DNA from: Croceicoccus hydrothermalis
GTDB taxonomy: Bacteria > Pseudomonadota > Alphaproteobacteria > Sphingomonadales > Sphingomonadaceae
DNA length: 64,000 nucleotides
Assembly (NCBI RefSeq): GCF_022378335.1
Contig: NZ_JAIQCI010000020.1
Coordinates: 56,426-120,425 of the forward strand
Direction: 5' to 3'
This document shows positions 46,523 through 54,804 of this stretch, in pieces. Both the position numbers and the translations under genes were made by a program. The notes beneath the pieces were generated by a model. The model saw only the letters and a list, made by a program, of their open reading frames with translations, was not told the DNA's origin and did no database searches. Every line of letters begins with the position of its first letter. Positions within the stretch are counted from its first letter, which is position 1.

Positions 46523-48106
46523 ATGGCCAAGCCCAAAGTCCTGATTTCCGACAAGATGGATCCCAATGCCGCCCGCATTTTCGAGGAGCGCGGCTGCGAC
46601 GTCGATGTCATCACCGGTCAGACGCCCGACGAATTGAAGGCGATCATCGGTCAGTATGACGGCCTCGCCATCCGTTCCTCCACCAAGGTCACGCCCGAAA
46701 TTCTGGAGGCTGCGACCAATCTCAAGGTCATCGGCCGTGCCGGGATCGGTGTCGACAATGTCGATATTCCCGCCGCCTCGGCCAAGGGCGTCGTGGTGAT
46801 GAACACGCCGTTCGGCAATTCCATCACGACCGCGGAACATGCCATCGCGATGATGATGGCGCTCGCCCGTCAGATTCCGGAGGCGAACGAATCCACGCAG
46901 GCCGGCAAGTGGGAAAAGAACCGCTTCATGGGCGTGGAGGTCACGGGCAAGACGCTGGGCCTGATCGGGGCGGGCAATATCGGCGCCATCGTCGCCAGCC
47001 GCGCGCTGGGCCTCAGGATGAAGATCGTCGCTTACGATCCGTTCCTCACCGCCGAACGCGCGATCGACATGGGCGTGGAAAAGGTGGATCTGGACGAACT
47101 GCTCACCCGCGCCGATTTCATCACGCTGCACACGCCGTTGACCGATGAAACGCGCAATATCCTCTCCGCCGAAGCTTTGGCCAAGACGAAGAAGGGCGTG
47201 CGCATCGTCAATTGCGCGCGCGGCGGGCTCATCGACGAGGCCGCGTTGAAGGCCGCGCTGGAATCGGCCCATGTCGCGGGCGCTGCGCTCGACGTGTTCG
47301 AGGAGGAACCGGCGAAGGAAAACCCGCTGTTCGGCACGCCCAATTTCATCTGCACCCCGCATCTTGGCGCCAGCACGACCGAGGCGCAGGTCAATGTCGC
47401 ACTTCAGGTTGCCGAGCAGCTCAGCGATTATCTCGTCAATGGCGGGGTGACCAACGCGCTCAACATGCCGTCGCTTTCGGCCGAGGAAGCGCCGCGGCTG
47501 CGCCCCTACATGGCGCTCGCGGAAAAGCTGGGCAGCCTGATCGGGCAGCTGGCGCATGACAACCTCACCAAGATCAGCATCGAGGTCGAAGGCGCCGCCG
47601 CGCAGCTCAACCAGAAGCCGATCACGGGCGCCGTGCTCGCCGGCTTCATGAAGCGGTTTTCGCAAAGCGTGAACATGGTCAACGCGCCATTCCTCGCCAA
47701 GGAACGCGGGCTTGAGGTGCGCGAGATCCGCAACGAACGCGAAGGCGTGTATCAGACGCTCGTGCGCGTGACCGTGGACACCTCGGCGGGTGACCGTTCG
47801 GTGGCCGGCACGCTTTTCGGCAAGGCGGAACCGCGGCTTGTCGATATTTTCGGTGTCGGGATCGAAGCCGACCTCGATGGCAACATGATGTATATCGTCA
47901 ATGACGATCAGCCCGGCTTTATCGGCCGTATCGGCACGCTGCTCGGCGAGAACGGCATCAATATCGGCACGTTCCACCTCGGCCGGCGCGCCGCGGGTGG
48001 CGAGGCCGTGCTGCTGCTTTCGGTCGACAATCCGGTACCCGAAGATGTGCTGAACGCCGCGTGTCAGCTGACCGGTGTGCGGGTCGTGCGGGCGCTTACG
48101 TTCTGA
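46523..48106 (+). CDS. serA: D-3-phosphoglycerate dehydrogenase
   Basis: A 527-residue first enzyme of serine synthesis. It is the long form, with substrate and NAD domains and two further regulatory domains. GRAGIGVDNVDIPAASAKG, the Rossmann motif LGLIGAGNIGAIVASRALGL, the catalytic arginine in VNCARGGLIDEAALKAALES and CTPHLGASTTEAQ are all present. The C-terminal ACT domain starts near residue 450 (YIVNDDQPGFIGRIGTLLGE followed by NGINIGTFHLGR) and probably senses serine. A ribosome site AAAAGGA precedes the ATG at 46523. It follows serC in the same direction. Confidence 0.97.
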   Translation: MAKPKVLISDKMDPNAARIFEERGCDVDVITGQTPDELKAIIGQYDGLAIRSSTKVTPEILEAATNLKVIGRAGIGVDNVDIPAASAKGVVVMNTPFGNSITTAEHAIAMMMALARQIPEANESTQAGKWEKNRFMGVEVTGKTLGLIGAGNIGAIVASRALGLRMKIVAYDPFLTAERAIDMGVEKVDLDELLTRADFITLHTPLTDETRNILSAEALAKTKKGVRIVNCARGGLIDEAALKAALESAHVAGAALDVFEEEPAKENPLFGTPNFICTPHLGASTTEAQVNVALQVAEQLSDYLVNGGVTNALNMPSLSAEEAPRLRPYMALAEKLGSLIGQLAHDNLTKISIEVEGAAAQLNQKPITGAVLAGFMKRFSQSVNMVNAPFLAKERGLEVREIRNEREGVYQTLVRVTVDTSAGDRSVAGTLFGKAEPRLVDIFGVGIEADLDGNMMYIVNDDQPGFIGRIGTLLGENGINIGTFHLGRRAAGGEAVLLLSVDNPVPEDVLNAACQLTGVRVVRALTF

Positions 48107-48188
48107 AACACGCGTGGATGCGCCGGGCGGGAGCGGCTTGCCTCTCCCCCCGGCGCCATCTAGGGCCGCGGCACGAAGGGAAATGACG

Positions 48189-49379
48189 ATGACCGCCGCC
48201 ACCGACACACAGCCGGACAACAGCCTGCCGGACGCCGAACTGGTCCGCGAAGGGCCGCCCGCCGATCTCCTGCCCGCCGATCTTCTGCCCGAAGGTCTGG
48301 CCGACCGTTTGCCGCCCCAGGCCGCAAGCGCAGTACAGATTACGCGCGCGATTACCGACACGATGGTCGCTCACGGCTACGCCATGGTGCAACCACCGCT
48401 GGTCGAGTTCGAGCGCAGCCTTGCCTCCCGCATGGCGGGAACGGGCACGCGGCGCATGGTGCGCTATACCGATCCGGTTTCGCTGCGCACCTTGGCTCTG
48501 CGTTCGGACATGACGGTGCAGGTGGGGCGCATCGCGTCGACCGGGCTGCGCGGTGCGGCACGTCCGCTGCGCCTGTGCTATGCCGGGCAGGTGCTCGCCA
48601 TTCGCGGCGACGGGCTGGAGCCGGAACGCGAACGGCTTCAGATCGGGGCGGAGATCGTGGGCACGGATACGGTCGCTGCCGCATGCGAATGCGTCAGCCT
48701 CGCCATTGGCGCGTTAAGGGCTGCAGGCGCTGAGGACATTTCGGTGGATTTCACCCTGCCCGATCTGGTGGAGACCTTGTCGGCTGGTTCTCTGCCGCTC
48801 CCGCCGGAACGGGTGGCCGCGGTCCGCCGCGAGCTGGACGCAAAGGATGCGGGCGGGCTCAAGACGCTGGACGCGCATGATTATCTGCCGCTGCTCTATG
48901 CGACGGGCGCGTTCGACACCGCGATCGAGAAGCTGGCCGCCATCGACGCGGGCGGTGCACTGGCGACGCGGATTGCGGGGCTGCGGCGAATTGCGGACCA
49001 TGTCGGCGGGCGCGCCGCGCTCACGCTCGACCCTTCGGAACGGCACGGTTTCGAGTATCAGAGCTGGTTCGGGTTCACGATCTATGCCGACGGGCTTCGC
49101 GGCGCGCTGGGCCGGGGCGGCACCTATCGCATTGGCGGGGAGGGCGGCCATGACGAGGCCGCGACGGGTTTCTCGCTCTATCCCGATCCGCTGATACAGC
49201 TTTGCGCACGGGCGCGCAATGCCGACCGCCTGTTCCTGCCGGAGGGATACGATCCCGACATCGCGGACCGCCTGCGTGCAATTGGCTGGCAGACGGTCGC
49301 GCAATTGTCGGATGCGGACGATCCCGCCGCGCTGGGCTGTACCCATGTATTGCGCGGGCGGGAACCGGTCCGGCTCTGA
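48189..49379 (+). CDS. hisZ: ATP phosphoribosyltransferase regulatory subunit
   Basis: A 396-residue HisRS-like paralogue, which makes the short form of HisG active in histidine synthesis. The class II tRNA-synthetase core is visible: GYAMVQPPLVEFERSLASRM, RYTDPVSLRTLALRSDMTVQ, LRLCYAGQVLAIRGDGL and LQIGAEIVGTDTVAAACEC, while the anticodon-binding domain of HisRS is missing. HYFEYQ-like landmarks are HGFEYQSWFGFTIYADGLRG and GRGGTYRIGGEG. The ATG at 48189 is preferred over one at 48183 because AAGGGA then lies at better spacing. The serA-hisZ-purA order is typical of sphingomonads; here two minus-strand genes interrupt it. Confidence 0.93.
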   Translation: MTAATDTQPDNSLPDAELVREGPPADLLPADLLPEGLADRLPPQAASAVQITRAITDTMVAHGYAMVQPPLVEFERSLASRMAGTGTRRMVRYTDPVSLRTLALRSDMTVQVGRIASTGLRGAARPLRLCYAGQVLAIRGDGLEPERERLQIGAEIVGTDTVAAACECVSLAIGALRAAGAEDISVDFTLPDLVETLSAGSLPLPPERVAAVRRELDAKDAGGLKTLDAHDYLPLLYATGAFDTAIEKLAAIDAGGALATRIAGLRRIADHVGGRAALTLDPSERHGFEYQSWFGFTIYADGLRGALGRGGTYRIGGEGGHDEAATGFSLYPDPLIQLCARARNADRLFLPEGYDPDIADRLRAIGWQTVAQLSDADDPAALGCTHVLRGREPVRL

Positions 49380-49383
49380 CGGT

Positions 49384-50211
49384 TCAGTCGCAGAAGGTTT
49401 TCGGGTCCGGACCCTTGCGACCGGCAGGATCGTCGAGCGCGTCGATCCGCGCCATGTGATCGCGGTTCAGGAACACCTGCATCGCGCCACGATTGGCGAT
49501 CATGTGTTCGCGCGACGACGCCTTTGGAATGGGCGAACATCCGCTCTGCATGTGCCAGCGCAGGACGACGGCGCCCGGATCGGCGTCGAGTTCCTTTGCA
49601 ATGTCCTGAATGACCGGGTTGCTCATCGCCTCGCCCGAGCCGAGCGGATACCAGCTTTGCGTGATGATATTATGCTCCTTGTGAAAGGCGCGCAATTCCT
49701 TCTGCTGAAACGCGGGGTGCAGTTCGACCTGGTTCACCGCGGGAACGACGCCGCTTTCGTCGATCAGCGTCTGCAGATGATCGGCGTTGAAGTTGGACAC
49801 GCCGATCGATTTTACGCGGCCATCCTCGCGCAGTTCGGTCATGGCTTTCCACGTTTCGACGAACTTGCCCTTTTCAGGACAGGGCCAGTGCATGAGCAGC
49901 AAATCGACCTCGTCCCGGCCGAGCCTGGCGAGCGACTGGTGAAAGGCGGCCTTCGTCTCGTCGTAACCCTGATCGTCGTTCCAGATCTTGGTGGTGAGGA
50001 ACAATCCGTGCTTGCCCGCAAGCGCCTTGCCGACGCCCTGCTCGTTGCCATAGACGGCGGCCGTGTCGATCAGGCGGAAACCTTCGTCGATCGCCATGGC
50101 GACGATGTCGGTCGCATCGTCGTTCTCGATCTTGTACGTGCCGAAACCGAGTTGCGGCATTTCGCGGCCATCGTTGAGGTGGAGCGTGGGAAAAGCAGTA
50201 GGGGCGTTCAT
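49384..50211 (-). CDS. Aldo/keto reductase (2,5-diketogluconate-reductase-like)
   Basis: A 275-residue NADPH-dependent reductase with the TIM-barrel catalytic tetrad: Asp in FRLIDTAAVYGNE, Tyr in the same motif, Lys in LFLTTKIWNDDQGY and His in LLLMHWPCPEKGK. The N-terminal LNDGREMPQLGFGTYKIE is the AKR start. GVSNFNADHLQTLIDESGVV and the cofactor-binding SPIPKASSREHM also match. AAGGAGATCT precedes the ATG, a strong ribosome site. It lies with the esterase gene on the minus strand between hisZ and purA. Substrate unknown. Confidence 0.92.
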   Translation of the reverse strand: MNAPTAFPTLHLNDGREMPQLGFGTYKIENDDATDIVAMAIDEGFRLIDTAAVYGNEQGVGKALAGKHGLFLTTKIWNDDQGYDETKAAFHQSLARLGRDEVDLLLMHWPCPEKGKFVETWKAMTELREDGRVKSIGVSNFNADHLQTLIDESGVVPAVNQVELHPAFQQKELRAFHKEHNIITQSWYPLGSGEAMSNPVIQDIAKELDADPGAVVLRWHMQSGCSPIPKASSREHMIANRGAMQVFLNRDHMARIDALDDPAGRKGPDPKTFCD

Positions 50212-50304
50212 AGATCTCCTTAATTGCGCGCGAACGGGTGATGCTCCGTTCCGGCAAGAATTATCGGGTGGTACCCATCAAAGCTGGGCCATCTGCGGCG
50301 AATT

Positions 50305-51222
50305 TCAACCACCCGTCACCTGCGCGAGCCATTCGTCGACGATTTGCGTGGCGGGATAATCGCCCCGCCCGAGCCTGTTGTTGATCTCGTTATGCGCCCT
50401 CATCCCGCGCCCGGCAAAGGCGGAAACCTGTGCCGGCGTGCCCGCGTTTTCGAGGGCATCGGCAAAGATTCGGGCCTGGCCTGCGGAATCGCGATCGACA
50501 TGGAGCATGAGCATCGCGCCCGCATTCGGGCTTTCGACATGCGCTGTGGGCGAAAGCGCGTTCTGCATCGCCGCATTGCCCGAAAAGGCGAGTTCGTAGG
50601 CAAAGCCGAGCAGCGGCCCGGCGGCCCTGATCTGCCGTCCCACATCGAGCGCGGCCGCATCGATCAGCACCGCGCCCGCAATGTCGGCGGGCGCCATGCC
50701 GCGGGCGCGCAGATATTGCGGATCGGTCGCCACCAGCGCGGCAAGATGCCCGCCCGCGCTATGCCCCATCAGCACGATACGGCGCGGATCGATATAAAGG
50801 GTTTGGGCGGAGTTTCGCAGCATCGCGACCGCGTCGGCAACGTCCTGCGCCTGATCCCGGATGTCGACATCGGGCAACAGGCGATAGTTCATCGTCGCGA
50901 AATTATAGCCTGCGTGCGTGTAATGGCGGATCTTCGCCGTACCGGTCGAATCGGACTTGTCACCCGACACCCATGCCCCGCCATGGACGAACACGATCAG
51001 CGGGCGCGGGCCCGTGCCCGACCCGGCGCCGGGAAAGAAATCGAGCGTCTGCAACGCATCATTGCCATAGCGGATCGAGGAATGGGCAGGCATCGCCGTG
51101 GCGGCATAGGAGCCCGCATCCGCCACCGGCGCGTCCTGCGCCAGCGCGGTTTGCACGGGTGCGAGCGTCAGGGCGGCGGCGCACGCCATCACGGCGAAAG
51201 GGCGAAATACTCGCGAATCCAT
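50305..51222 (-). CDS. Secreted alpha/beta hydrolase (carboxylesterase-like)
   Basis: A 305-residue exported esterase. A signal peptide opens the protein (RVFRPFAVMACAAALTLAPV, cleaved near ALA-QD). The oxyanion-hole motif HGGAW is in LIVFVHGGAWVSGDKSD, the nucleophile elbow is VLMGHSAGGHLAALVATDPQ (Ser about residue 153), and acid and His residues lie in the C-terminal third (HVDRDSAGQ; MRAHNEINNRLG). Ester substrate unknown. It is upstream of the reductase gene on the same strand, 93 bases away, so the two may form a small transcript. It is divergent from purA. Confidence 0.88.
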   Translation of the reverse strand: MDSRVFRPFAVMACAAALTLAPVQTALAQDAPVADAGSYAATAMPAHSSIRYGNDALQTLDFFPGAGSGTGPRPLIVFVHGGAWVSGDKSDSTGTAKIRHYTHAGYNFATMNYRLLPDVDIRDQAQDVADAVAMLRNSAQTLYIDPRRIVLMGHSAGGHLAALVATDPQYLRARGMAPADIAGAVLIDAAALDVGRQIRAAGPLLGFAYELAFSGNAAMQNALSPTAHVESPNAGAMLMLHVDRDSAGQARIFADALENAGTPAQVSAFAGRGMRAHNEINNRLGRGDYPATQIVDEWLAQVTGG

Positions 51223-51343
51223 AAAAATCCCGTTTCAATGCGTATCGATCGGGCAAATGGCGGCTGTGTGCCCTTGCCCCGGTGGCGAAGGCACCCTAAT
51301 GCCGCGCGGGCTTTACCAAAGCTGAAAGCAAGGGCGAAAAATC

Positions 51344-52633
51344 TTGGCAAATGTAACGGTGATCGGCGCTCAGTGGGGCGATGAGGGCAAGGGCAAGATC
51401 GTGGACTGGCTCGCCAGCCGGGCCGACGCCGTGGTGCGGTTCCAGGGTGGCCACAACGCCGGCCACACGCTCGTCGTGGGCGATGTGACGTACAAATTGT
51501 CGCTGTTGCCGTCGGGCATCGTAACGGGCACGCTGTCGATCATCGGCAATGGCGTGGTGCTGGACCCCTGGGCGCTCAAGGCCGAGATCGAGAAGCTTAC
51601 CGCGCAGGGGGTGGAGATCGACGCGGAAAATTTCGCCATCGCCGACAATTGCGCGCTGATCCTGCCGCTGCACCGCGATCTCGACGGTCTGCGCGAAAAT
51701 GCCGCGGGCACGGGCAAGATCGGCACCACCGGGCGCGGCATCGGCCCGGCCTATGAGGACAAGGTCGGCCGCCGCGCGATCCGCGTGTGCGACCTTGCGC
51801 ATCTCGACGCGCTCGGCCCGCAGCTCGACCGGCTATGCGCGCATCACGATGCGCTGCGCCACGGTTTCGGACAGGATCCGGTCGACCGGGAGAGCCTGCT
51901 GAACGAATTGCGCGAGATCGCCGATTACGTCCTGCAATTCGCGCAGCCGGTGTGGAAGCGGCTGAAGAAAGTGCGCAAGGCGGGCGCCCGCATCCTGTTC
52001 GAAGGGGCGCAGGGCGTGCTGCTCGACGTCGATCACGGCACCTATCCCTTCGTCACCAGCTCTAACACGGTGAGCGGCACCGCGGCGGCGGGTTCGGGCC
52101 TCGGCCCTGCCAGCACCGGTTTCGTGCTGGGCATTGTAAAGGCCTATACCACCCGCGTCGGCTCCGGCCCGTTCCCGACCGAACTGTCCGACGAAATCGG
52201 GCAGCGTCTGGGCGAACGTGGCCATGAATTCGGCACCGTCACCGGGCGGCAACGGCGTTGCGGCTGGTTCGATGCGGTGCTGGTGCGGCAATCGTGCAGC
52301 ATTTCGGGCGTGACCGGCATCGCGCTGACCAAGCTCGATGTATTGGACGGGTTCGATGTCGTGCGCATCTGCACCGGCTATCGGCTCGACGGGCGAATCC
52401 TCGATTACCTGCCCGCCCACGCCGCCGATCAGGCCCGCGTGGAACCGATCTACGAAGAGATGGAAGGCTGGAAGGGGACGACCGCCGGTGCGCGCAGCTG
52501 GGCCGACCTGCCGGCGCAGGCGATCAAATATATTCAGCGCGTGCAGGAATTGATCGAGACGCCGGTGGCGCTCGTCTCCACAAGCCCGGAACGCGAGGAT
52601 ACGATCCTGGTACGCGACCCGTTCGTGGATTGA
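51344..52633 (+). CDS. purA: Adenylosuccinate synthetase
   Basis: A 429-residue purine-synthesis enzyme joining IMP and aspartate with GTP. The start is a TTG at 51344: the product then begins at [20 protein letters not shown], the family N-terminus, and no ATG or GTG lies in frame nearby. Other signatures are [76 protein letters not shown] and [18 protein letters not shown] putative ribosome site AAGGGC is upstream of the TTG. It normally adjoins hisZ in this group. The methyltransferase gene follows 22 bases later. Confidence 0.97.
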   Translation: MANVTVIGAQWGDEGKGKIVDWLASRADAVVRFQGGHNAGHTLVVGDVTYKLSLLPSGIVTGTLSIIGNGVVLDPWALKAEIEKLTAQGVEIDAENFAIADNCALILPLHRDLDGLRENAAGTGKIGTTGRGIGPAYEDKVGRRAIRVCDLAHLDALGPQLDRLCAHHDALRHGFGQDPVDRESLLNELREIADYVLQFAQPVWKRLKKVRKAGARILFEGAQGVLLDVDHGTYPFVTSSNTVSGTAAAGSGLGPASTGFVLGIVKAYTTRVGSGPFPTELSDEIGQRLGERGHEFGTVTGRQRRCGWFDAVLVRQSCSISGVTGIALTKLDVLDGFDVVRICTGYRLDGRILDYLPAHAADQARVEPIYEEMEGWKGTTAGARSWADLPAQAIKYIQRVQELIETPVALVSTSPEREDTILVRDPFVD

Positions 52634-52655
52634 TCGCGCGGCGCCGGCCCGGACG

Positions 52656-53390
52656 ATGACGTCGCGCGAGACGACGGGTTACCTGCCGCAGGGCGAGGCA
52701 GGGCTGCACCGCAGCTGGCAGGAGAAGGCACTCGTCGCAGGGTGGGCCGTGGTGCAATGGCCGTGGTTGTTGCGCAGCCTTTCGGGTGGGCGCCGCCGCG
52801 ACAAGGCCGCGCTGCTGGACCGGCTCGACCTGCCGCATGACGCGCTGCCCAATCTGGGAAGCTGGAAGGCGGACACGTTCTTCCTCACCCACATTGCCGA
52901 TACGATCGCGGCGACGCGCCCCTCATGCGTGGTGGAGCTTGGCGCGGGGGCGTCCTCTCTCATCGCGGCGCGGGCCTTGCAAATGCATGGCGGCGGCACG
53001 CTCATCAGCTTCGATCAGAACGCGGCCTTCGTCGCCGCGACCGCGCGATGGCTGGCGGACAACGGGTTGAAAGCGGATCTGCGGCATGCCCCGCTTGTTG
53101 CGCGGGATAGCGAGTGGGCGTCGTGCTGGTACGATCTCGATCATGTGCCCGATAGCATCGACCTGCTCATCATCGACGGTCCGCCCTGGACCTTGAACCC
53201 GTTCGTACGCGGCGCGGCGGAATATTTGTTCGACCGGTTGAGCAAGGGTGGAAGGGTCCTGCTCGACGATGCGGCGCGTCCGGGTGAGCGGGTCGTCGCA
53301 CGCCGGTGGCGAGCGCGATGGCCGGACATCGAATTCACCCTCCATCGCGGCGGTACGAAGGGAATGCTCGAAGGACGGCGCAGGGCTTAA
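52656..53390 (+). CDS. Class I SAM-dependent methyltransferase-like protein
   Basis: A 244-residue protein with a Rossmann methyltransferase core: CVVELGAGASSLIAARALQM (motif I, about residues 90-109), LISFDQNAAFVAATARWLAD (motif II) and IDLLIIDGPPWTLNPFVRGA (motif IV). The N-terminal part (GAGLHRSWQEKALVAGWAVV-like) has a hydrophobic stretch WAVVQWPWLLRSLSGG. The target is unknown. It lies 22 bases after purA and may be co-transcribed. The C-terminus is arginine-rich. Confidence 0.8.
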   Translation: MTSRETTGYLPQGEAGLHRSWQEKALVAGWAVVQWPWLLRSLSGGRRRDKAALLDRLDLPHDALPNLGSWKADTFFLTHIADTIAATRPSCVVELGAGASSLIAARALQMHGGGTLISFDQNAAFVAATARWLADNGLKADLRHAPLVARDSEWASCWYDLDHVPDSIDLLIIDGPPWTLNPFVRGAAEYLFDRLSKGGRVLLDDAARPGERVVARRWRARWPDIEFTLHRGGTKGMLEGRRRA

Positions 53391-53475
53391 CGTGGAAATC
53401 GCTTGACCGTGAAGCTTCGTATTTTCAGTATCTTCGTCTGCCGGGGCATCCTCCCGGCGCCAAAGGGTCGCTTCA

Positions 53476-54462
53476 ATGGGGCAGAACGCAGCGCCTTTCG
53501 AATACGCATTCGGTGAAAACCGCGATAGCGTGTCGCCATCGCCGCCGGGGGCAAGCGCGTCGATATTCGCGGATCGGTCGCAAGTGCGCGGCCTGCTTTC
53601 CGACCTGGCGGGCGATGCCGGCATGCAGGTGCGGCATTGCGCCGACGTCGCACCCTTGCGGGGGGAAACATTGCCGGCCCTTGGCGAAATATTGATTATC
53701 GACGTGCCGATCGTGGACGATACGCTCGCCGCCGTGCTGGCGCGGCTGGGCCAGCGGGCGGCGCGTGGGGGCGAGGCGCTCATACTCTCGACCAGCGCGA
53801 ATGCGATCGACACCGTTTATGGGATGGCCGATTGGGGCGATGCGCAGATCCTGGTCAATCCGTCCGATGCGGAGCGGGCCATGGCTCTGGCCGTCGCGGC
53901 GACGCGCGCGCCGGGGCAGAGCGTGGGGGACATCGCGTCGGAGGATCGCGCCGCGCTGATGCGCCTCACCGAACAGGTCAGCATGCTGGTCCGCCGCATC
54001 GAAGGGCGCGGAGACGAGGGTTTCGCGTCCGAAAACCTGGCAAAGGAACCCGACAAGGGCTTCATCGCGCTCACCCCCCGGCACGAACGGGCGACCGCGG
54101 CGCGGGACAACGGCACATTGCCGCCTGCGGGGCTGATCCGTGAAATCATCCGGCAGCGACAATTGCGCGCGAAATTTTTCGATTCCGAACTGTTTGCCGA
54201 CCCTGCGTGGGACATCCTGCTCGACCTGACCGCGGCGCAGTCGGAGCGCACGCAAGTCTCGGTCAGCAGCCTGTGCATCGCCGCGAACGTGCCGCCGACG
54301 ACCGCCCTTCGCTGGATCAGTCAGATGACCGAGGCGGGCCTGCTCAAGCGGGTGCAGGACCGGGCCGACCGCCGCCGCGCCTTCATCGCGCTGAGCGACA
54401 AATCCGTCGCCGCGATGAGCGCGTATTTCGCCGCCTTGCGGGGCAGTTCGGCGGTAATCTGA
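53476..54462 (+). CDS. MarR-like regulator with receiver-like N-terminal half
   Basis: A 328-residue protein. The C-terminal winged helix (about residues 235-325) is MarR-like: PAWDILLDLTAAQSERTQVS, SSLCIAANVPPTTALRWISQ, MTEAGLLKRVQDRADRRRAF. The N-terminal half alternates strands and helices as in receiver domains, for example ADRSQVRGLLSDLAGDAGMQ and GEILIIDVPIVDDTLAAVLA, but it lacks the usual Asp-Lys set and a clear acid pair. A linker of polar residues separates the halves. Its ligand and targets are unknown. It is the last chromosomal protein gene before the tRNA gene. Confidence 0.75.
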   Translation: MGQNAAPFEYAFGENRDSVSPSPPGASASIFADRSQVRGLLSDLAGDAGMQVRHCADVAPLRGETLPALGEILIIDVPIVDDTLAAVLARLGQRAARGGEALILSTSANAIDTVYGMADWGDAQILVNPSDAERAMALAVAATRAPGQSVGDIASEDRAALMRLTEQVSMLVRRIEGRGDEGFASENLAKEPDKGFIALTPRHERATAARDNGTLPPAGLIREIIRQRQLRAKFFDSELFADPAWDILLDLTAAQSERTQVSVSSLCIAANVPPTTALRWISQMTEAGLLKRVQDRADRRRAFIALSDKSVAAMSAYFAALRGSSAVI

Positions 54463-54474
54463 ACAGGGCGGGGG

Positions 54475-54480
54475 TATAAT
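54475..54480 (+). promoter_or_regulatory. Candidate -10 element for tRNA-Ser
   Basis: A perfect TATAAT stands at 54475-54480, 13 bases after the stop of the MarR-like gene and 65 bases before the tRNA. A good -35 is not apparent in the usual window (54452-54457, CGGTAA). It would give the tRNA a 5' leader of about 58 bases that RNase P would remove. Confidence 0.4.
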
Positions 54481-54545
54481 CGCCATGCCTCTTGCGTCGC
54501 CGAATGGGAGCGGCTAGGGCACGGCTCGCTCATGCAAGAGCGCGC

Positions 54546-54636
54546 GGAGCGGTGGCCGAGTGGTCGAAGGCGCACGCCTGGAAAGTGTGTATACGGTAAC
54601 CCCGTATCGTGGGTTCGAATCCCACCCGCTCCGCCA
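54546..54636 (+). tRNA. tRNA-Ser (anticodon GGA)
   Basis: A 91-base class II tRNA with genomically encoded CCA. The acceptor stem pairs GGAGCGG with CCGCTCC, the D-arm holds GGCCGAGTGGTCGAAGGCGC, the anticodon stem CACGC/GTGTG encloses the loop CTGGAAA (anticodon at 54580-54582), a long variable arm ATACGGTAACCCCGTAT follows, and the T-loop has GGTTCGAATCC. The long variable arm and the GGA anticodon identify tRNA-Ser for UCC/UCU codons. Its 3' end is the likely insertion site of the mobile element. Confidence 0.97.
54611..54636 (+). other. Probable left attachment site at the tRNA-Ser 3' end
   Basis: The T-arm and acceptor end of tRNA-Ser (GGGTTCGAATCCCACCCGCT and the following CCGCCA) lie immediately before a P4-type integrase gene that reads away from the tRNA. 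Integrases of this family use the tRNA 3' end as core site and restore the gene. A matching direct repeat at the right end would be needed to prove it. It is not seen inside the window, which is expected since the element runs off the edge. Confidence 0.55.
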
Positions 54637-54674
54637 CCATACCAGTCTCACATAGCCCCAGATTGTCTCTGTAA

Positions 54675-54696
54675 CCCGCAGAATTGCGGGATTTTT
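54675..54696 (+). terminator. Rho-independent terminator after tRNA-Ser
   Basis: Stem CCCGCA (54675-54680) with TGCGGG (54685-54690), loop GAAT, then A and TTTTT (54692-54696). It lies on the mobile-element side of the presumed core site, so the incoming element seems to have brought a terminator that closes the tRNA transcript before the integrase gene. Confidence 0.82.
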
Positions 54697-54700
54697 CCGT

Positions 54701-54729
54701 TTGCGCTTGTTTCAAATGTTCCCTATATG
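54701..54729 (+). promoter_or_regulatory. Candidate promoter for the integrase gene
   Basis: TTGCGC (54701-54706) and TATATG (54724-54729) are 17 bases apart and directly follow the tRNA terminator. They resemble a weak sigma-70 promoter that would start the integrase message about 70 bases before its start codon. Confidence 0.35.
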
Positions 54730-54804
54730 TTTCTGCGCATCTCGCACGAAGTGTGGGGAAAAGTGTGGGGAAATGTTCGAGGCGATGAAAGGTTTGGCGG
54801 AGGA

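Noticed and set aside
46505..48361. Long minus-strand frame over serA
   Set aside because: The opposite strand encodes a textbook SerA with all motifs; the antisense product resembles no family.
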